This document shows positions 59,886 to 64,000 of a DNA stretch of 64,000 bases, one piece after another (position 1 is the stretch's first letter; each line of letters begins with the position of its first letter). Origin of the DNA: Pseudodesulfovibrio sp. Its GTDB lineage: Bacteria; Desulfobacterota; Desulfovibrionia; Desulfovibrionales; Desulfovibrionaceae. A program made the translations under genes and the position numbers. Location: positions 19,008-83,007 of the forward strand of contig JAEINO010000009.1 in NCBI GenBank assembly GCA_016342345.1, written 5' to 3'. The notes under the pieces were generated by a model that saw nothing but the letters and a program-made list of their open reading frames with translations, did not search any database and was not told the origin of the DNA.

Positions 59886-60713
59886 ATGGCACAGATAGTG
59901 ATGCTGAGTACTGAACAGGCCAAGGCGTTCATGGACAGGCACAAGCCGGATGAATACACTTTGCTGGATGTGCGCCAAGGGTGGGAATACGAAGAATTTC
60001 ATATTCCTGGTGCGCAATTGATACCATTGGTGGAACTCCCAGATAGATTGGACGAGGTTGTTCGGAATAGGCCCGTCATAGCGTATTGTGCTTCCGGTGG
60101 GCGTAGCATGGCCGCTTCCGTGCTTCTGGATGGATATGGCTATGGAGATGTAACCAATATGGTAGGCGGGGCCTTGGCTTGGCAGGGGCATGTTGCCTTT
60201 GGGCCCATGGAACTTGGCATGATCGAATTTACCGGTAAGGAAACTCCTGTGGAGGTTGTGCTCAAGGCATATGCAATGGAGAGTAGTCTTCAGCGGTTTT
60301 ACATTGAACGGGCCGACAGGGCTGAAACACTGGAGCGTATAGAGTTGTTCATGGAACTGGCCGGGTTTGAAGACAGACACAAGGATACTCTGTTCAACAT
60401 GTATAGTAAAATTGTCGGTCAGGAAATGGATATTGCGACCTTTGAGCAGACGGCTTTCAAGAGCCTTGCTTTTACTGCAGAAGGTGGTGTTGATATTGAA
60501 GAGTTTCTTGAGGAGCACGGAGAGGCCTTTGATAGCGATCAGGGAGTTCTGCAACTGGCTACCATGGTTGAAGCTCAGGCTCTTGATTATTATTTGCGCT
60601 GTGCCAGGCAGGCTGAGGATGCCGAATCAGAGAAGGTCTTGCAACTTTTGGCTCGTGAAGAGAGGGCCCATCTGAAATTGCTCGGCAGATTCATGGATCA
60701 GCGGGATAAGTAA
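59886..60713 (+). CDS. Rhodanese domain fused to a ferritin-like diiron domain
   Basis: A 275-residue cytoplasmic protein. Residues 1-108 are a rhodanese domain with active-site loop CASGGRS (Cys68 to Ser74). Residues about 125-270 are a four-helix rubrerythrin-like domain with a complete set of diiron ligands: Glu132, Glu162-x-x-His165, Glu229 and Glu259-x-x-His262. GAGG precedes the ATG at 59886. A role in sulfur transfer combined with peroxide or oxygen detoxification is plausible for a sulfate reducer; the direct reaction is unknown. It stands alone after the ECF genes. Confidence 0.88.
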   Translation: MAQIVMLSTEQAKAFMDRHKPDEYTLLDVRQGWEYEEFHIPGAQLIPLVELPDRLDEVVRNRPVIAYCASGGRSMAASVLLDGYGYGDVTNMVGGALAWQGHVAFGPMELGMIEFTGKETPVEVVLKAYAMESSLQRFYIERADRAETLERIELFMELAGFEDRHKDTLFNMYSKIVGQEMDIATFEQTAFKSLAFTAEGGVDIEEFLEEHGEAFDSDQGVLQLATMVEAQALDYYLRCARQAEDAESEKVLQLLAREERAHLKLLGRFMDQRDK

Positions 60714-60742
60714 TACCGAAAGGTTTTTTGGCTGGTCTTTGT

Positions 60743-61627
60743 CTATGGCTGTGAAATTTGATTTTTTAACATAAGTGCGCGGGCATTTGGCACAATAATG
60801 CCTGCTATGATTAACGATGCGCCACATATTTGCAGCATTACGATGTTTTCGTTGAGAAAAATTCCCGCAGAAACCAGTGTCACCACTGGTTCGACTGATG
60901 AGAATATGCATGTATATGTGCTGCCAATTTTTTCGATGGCGGTGTAGAGAAAGGCTACGGCAATAACCCCAGGCAACACTCCCAGAGAAAAACCGATGGC
61001 GGCGTGTTCCCATGTTGCATGCAGCCATGCGGATGGATCTCCTGAAATGGTGAATGAGATAGAGGCAAAAAGCATGACGTAGAATGTAGCGGTCAGTGGC
61101 TTTAATCCTTTCAGAAGTACCTGAACGAGCACAAGGTAAAATGAATAGAACACCATGGCTCCAATGCCATACAGCAAGCCTGTCATATCAACTTCCTTGA
61201 GGAAGGCATCATAGAAGACAAGGCAGCAACCGGTCATTACCAGAGCGAGTGAGAAGGTGACGAATCGGTCTATCTTCATGTTAAGAAGTAGTGCAGAAAT
61301 CAGGGTGACGGCAATCGGGTGGACATAGAGTACCAGCGAAGCCGTGGATGCGGGGATGGTCGCAAGGGCATTGACGAAGCAGGAAGTCTGGAGCCAATAA
61401 ATTATCAAACCGATGAAAGCACACTTTCCTAGCTGTAACCGGGATATTTTAAGCAGTGACCTGTCCTTGATGAGCAGAACCACAAATAGGACCAGCACCG
61501 CATAGATGAAGCGATACTGCATCATTTCTCCGCCAGTCATGCCAGCGTTGTAACCAATCTTGATTATGATAGCCATGGAGCCGAAGGCAAAGGCTGAAAT
61601 CAATGAATAAATAAGTCCTAGTAGCAT
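60743..61627 (-). CDS. EamA (DMT) family transporter
   Basis: A 294-residue membrane protein with ten predicted helices in two EamA repeats (AFGSMAIIIKIGYNAG and the second half from about 150). VEPVVTLVSAGIFLNENIVMLQICGASLIIAGI is typical of the last repeat. Export of a small metabolite is likely; the substrate is not readable. It converges on the rhodanese gene and precedes no terminator that I can see. Confidence 0.9.
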   Translation of the reverse strand: MLLGLIYSLISAFAFGSMAIIIKIGYNAGMTGGEMMQYRFIYAVLVLFVVLLIKDRSLLKISRLQLGKCAFIGLIIYWLQTSCFVNALATIPASTASLVLYVHPIAVTLISALLLNMKIDRFVTFSLALVMTGCCLVFYDAFLKEVDMTGLLYGIGAMVFYSFYLVLVQVLLKGLKPLTATFYVMLFASISFTISGDPSAWLHATWEHAAIGFSLGVLPGVIAVAFLYTAIEKIGSTYTCIFSSVEPVVTLVSAGIFLNENIVMLQICGASLIIAGIIVPNARALMLKNQISQP

Positions 61628-61680
61628 GAGTTTTCAACCTTTTGCAGTGTGAGGTAGGCTCTATACGTCTGAATTAATAC

Positions 61681-62433
61681 TCATGCAAGCCTTTTCATGT
61701 ATGCCATGTATTCTTGATTTCCTTTGGGTCCCAATATCTTTGAAGGGACAACACCTTCTATGCTTAGGCCGAGCTCGTCGCGGCAGAAAATGATGACAAT
61801 GTCCACGGCAGCTTGTCTGAGGTCGTTGTCGCGGACAACCCCTTTATCTGTTTGGCCGGGGCCGAGTTCGAATTGAGGCTTGATGAGCACGACCAATTCA
61901 CCGTTGTCCTTCAGGAATTGCATGCATGCAGGCAGGATTTTGGTGAGTGAAATGAATGAAACATCAGCGACCACAACATCGACTGGCTCAGGTATCAGAT
62001 CTGGCTGGGCATGGCGGACATTGGTGCGTTCCAGATTGATGACACGTGCGTCCTGCCTGAGTTTCTCGTGCAGTTGTCCGTATCCGACGTCTGCTGCGTA
62101 GACGCGTATTGCACCGTGCTGGAGCATGCAATCGGTAAATCCGCCGGTCGAAGCTCCGGCGTCAAAGGCAATCTTGTCTGTGAAGTCGATGTCGAATTCT
62201 TCGATGGCGGTGAGAATTTTGTATGCACCGCGCGAAACGAATCGGTTGTCGTCCGGGACTGTGAATTCAGTGTCAGGATCGAACTGTTGGCCGGGCTTGG
62301 CTACAGGGATTTTCTGCCCCTTGTCCAGATAGTGGACTTTACCAGCCATGATCAATCGCTTGGCTTTTTCCCGACTGTCAACGAGTCCGGATGAAGCCAA
62401 CAACTGGTCGGCGCGTTGTTTTTTCGCCACCAA
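61681..62433 (-). CDS. tlyA: TlyA-family rRNA 2'-O-methyltransferase
   Basis: A 250-residue protein. Residues 1-62 are an S4 RNA-binding domain (RADQLLASSGLVDSREKAKRLIMAGKV). Residues 75-245 are a FtsJ-type methyltransferase with SAM motif AFDAGASTGGFTDCML and VVVADVSFISL. Known members methylate ribosomal RNA cytidines; the old hemolysin name is misleading. It lies 9 bp after the end of thrC and is co-directional. Confidence 0.92.
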   Translation of the reverse strand: MVAKKQRADQLLASSGLVDSREKAKRLIMAGKVHYLDKGQKIPVAKPGQQFDPDTEFTVPDDNRFVSRGAYKILTAIEEFDIDFTDKIAFDAGASTGGFTDCMLQHGAIRVYAADVGYGQLHEKLRQDARVINLERTNVRHAQPDLIPEPVDVVVADVSFISLTKILPACMQFLKDNGELVVLIKPQFELGPGQTDKGVVRDNDLRQAAVDIVIIFCRDELGLSIEGVVPSKILGPKGNQEYMAYMKRLA

Positions 62434-62442
62434 TGACTCCGC

Positions 62443-63891
62443 TTATTTTTTTTTCAGACCCAATTTGGCCACAACCTTGTCAGCAGTGATCCGGGTGTAA
62501 TCAGCATCGGAGAGCCCGTCCTTTTCCTCGGGTGAGATGACAAGGGTTGGCTTGTTGGAAAGCGTGGTGTCTGGCTTGATCTCGAATTCCGGTGGAAATG
62601 AGTTGTCGAAATACATATTCTGGAAATCCACGAACTTGAGCTGGTGAGCCGTGGAGTCGAGCACGCAAAGTTCGTTGGCTGAGACCAGATTCAGTTCAAG
62701 GGCGCGTTTGGCTCCGGCGAATGATTCACCGCCTTGGGTGCAGGCTATGTGCCCGTTGCGGTTGGCCTGGATCATGGAATCCATGATCTGTTGCTCGCTG
62801 ACCTGAATGACCTGGAAGGAGCCCTTGCCACCTATGGTCTCGAATTTTTCGGCAAAATATTTAACACGCGGGAAGGAAACCGGGTTGCCAATCATGGCGG
62901 CCTGGGCAACGGATGGGGAAACGGTTACGGGGGCGTATTCGCGTTCATTGGGGTCGTCCACGGCATAGTAGCGGTAAACCGGGTCGGCGTGGTGCGACTG
63001 TACGCCAAAAATTCGTGGCAGATTGGTAATGATGTCGAGGGTATGGAGTTTCAGGAAGCCGGCCATGATGGCGGTTATATTTCCTGCATTGCCGATGGGG
63101 ACAAAAATGCACTTGTCCTTGAGATCCCAGTTGAACCACTGGGCGCACTCAAAGGCGTAGGATTCCTGACCGAGAATTCGCCATGCATTTTTTGAGTTGA
63201 GCAGGGCTACTCGATAGTTGTCGGCTAGGTGTTCGACCACTTTCATGCAATCGTCGAATACGCCAGGGACTTCAAGAACGATGGCACCGGAACCGAGGGG
63301 TTGGGCCAATTGAGCCGGAGTAACTTTACCGTGGGGCAGGATGACAACGGACTTGATGGCATCGCCGACGTAGGATGCGTAAAGTGCCGCAGCAGCGGAA
63401 GTATCACCTGTTGAGGCGCAGACGGTCAGGACCTGGTCCCAGTCATGCTGTCGGATGAGGGAGCGGAGATAGGAGAACCCGCAGGCCATTCCGCGATCCT
63501 TGAAGGATGCCGAAGGGTTTTGTCCATCGTTCTTGTAGGCGGTCTTGAGTCCAGTCTGGCTGTTGAGGCTCGGGCTGGATTCAATGATGGGGGTGTTGCC
63601 TTCGCCAAGATAGATGATGTCCTCTTCCTCAAGCACCGGAGCCATAAGTTCGTAAAAGCGAAATATGCCACGTAGGGCGGTTCTCTTGGACGCAGCCCGG
63701 CTGTCGAAAAGTTCACGCCATTTTGTGCCTGGTGTTTTTTTCAATTCATCGAACAATATGTTGTCGAGCAGAAATACGCCGCCACATTCCGGGCATGTAT
63801 AGTGCAGTTCATCCGTCGGAAATCTCTGGCCGCAACCAAGACAGAAATATTCCATGCATCCGCGATAGGTGGGAAAAAGGTCAAGTGTCAT
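62443..63891 (-). CDS. thrC: Threonine synthase with N-terminal zinc ribbon
   Basis: A 482-residue PLP enzyme that converts phosphohomoserine to threonine. The PLP Lys131 is in SASFKDRGM. An N-terminal zinc ribbon (Cys17, Cys20, Cys33, Cys36; CLGCGQ and CPECGG) is present, found in one branch of the family. The ATG at 63891 follows AGGG; a second Met at residue 13 is a possible start. tlyA follows on the same strand. Confidence 0.94.
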   Translation of the reverse strand: MTLDLFPTYRGCMEYFCLGCGQRFPTDELHYTCPECGGVFLLDNILFDELKKTPGTKWRELFDSRAASKRTALRGIFRFYELMAPVLEEEDIIYLGEGNTPIIESSPSLNSQTGLKTAYKNDGQNPSASFKDRGMACGFSYLRSLIRQHDWDQVLTVCASTGDTSAAAALYASYVGDAIKSVVILPHGKVTPAQLAQPLGSGAIVLEVPGVFDDCMKVVEHLADNYRVALLNSKNAWRILGQESYAFECAQWFNWDLKDKCIFVPIGNAGNITAIMAGFLKLHTLDIITNLPRIFGVQSHHADPVYRYYAVDDPNEREYAPVTVSPSVAQAAMIGNPVSFPRVKYFAEKFETIGGKGSFQVIQVSEQQIMDSMIQANRNGHIACTQGGESFAGAKRALELNLVSANELCVLDSTAHQLKFVDFQNMYFDNSFPPEFEIKPDTTLSNKPTLVISPEEKDGLSDADYTRITADKVVAKLGLKKK

Positions 63892-63934
63892 TATAGTACC
63901 CTGCGGTTAAGGTCTCTTTTAATTTTATTCACGT

Positions 63935-64000
63935 TTACGGCCATATTTTTGGGATGGCAAGGACAATCATGACCGCGCCGATGGCAGTCTTGACCGTGAA
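63935..64000 (-). CDS. C-terminal end of a membrane protein, cut by the window edge
   Basis: The minus strand carries an open frame that runs off the right edge and ends at TAA (63935-63937). Its 21 visible codons read FTVKTAIGAVMIVLAIPKIWP, one hydrophobic helix. Only the end is visible, so no family can be named. It may be co-transcribed with thrC. Confidence 0.5.
   Translation of the reverse strand, partial: FTVKTAIGAVMIVLAIPKIWP

Noticed and set aside
1..64000. CRISPR array, prophage or rRNA operon
   Set aside because: No regularly spaced direct repeats, phage structural genes or rRNA sequence were seen.

Overview
This 64 kb window looks like chromosomal DNA of a sulfate-reducing deltaproteobacterium of the Desulfovibrionaceae, most like marine Desulfovibrio/Pseudodesulfovibrio. 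I infer this from the gene mix: a cytoplasmic Mo-bisMGD/ferredoxin pair beside a TauE/SafE exporter, a Nuo-type complex without the NADH module, two-CW histidine kinases, DUF4198, RicT next to metG, and moderate GC. It is inference from content, not a database match. Most of the window is core genome. No insertion sequence, integrase, CRISPR array, rRNA or plasmid feature is visible.

Layout. 1-5.4 kb: a Mo oxidoreductase reading left, then divergently a four-cluster ferredoxin, a TSUP anion exporter and an unknown membrane protein. 5.5-12.5 kb: a signalling cluster made of a PhnD-like lipoprotein, a histidine kinase with a Cys-rich two-CW segment, a stand-alone receiver, a PEP-synthase-like phosphotransferase with an unfamiliar C-terminal domain, and a dual-specificity phosphatase/cysteine-cluster fusion. 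12.5-22.7 kb: comEC, an HDOD/metallo-beta-lactamase/receiver group, ricT-metG, a degenerate barrel/helical-repeat protein and a DUF523-DUF1722 gene. 22.7-33.3 kb: a 160-bp dispersed repeat, feoA, carB, purF, an arabinose-5-phosphate isomerase, a YkgJ protein, PBP1A and a PhzF protein. 33.3-43.2 kb: an AT-richer unknown secreted protein, a U32 protein divergent from pyrK-pyrD, tRNA-Ser(GGA), an NSS transporter with its 32-residue partner, the SRP RNA on the minus strand, an ArsS-type radical SAM gene, the second repeat copy and a BASS transporter. 43.3-56.2 kb: a DUF4198 protein and a 13-gene nuo-like operon. 56.2-64 kb: a small membrane protein, a FadL-type porin, ECF transporter A and T subunits, a rhodanese-diiron fusion, an EamA transporter, tlyA, thrC and the end of a cut-off membrane protein gene.

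How the genes fit together. The nuo operon encodes NuoA, B, C, D, H, I, J, K, M and N plus two extra antiporter-like subunits and an 86-residue membrane protein, with no NuoEFG. It is therefore likely a quinone-reducing pump fed by ferredoxin or another reduced carrier. The Mo enzyme, ferredoxin and exporter suggest reduction of a sulfur oxyanion or polysulfide with anion export. The most novel-looking part is the 5.5-12.5 kb cluster. It pairs a sensor, a receiver, an ATP-dependent His-swivel phosphotransferase of unknown acceptor and an overlapping protein phosphatase, which would fit an undescribed reversible phosphorylation module.

All calls come from reading the sequence and recalling family motifs. 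No searches were run.
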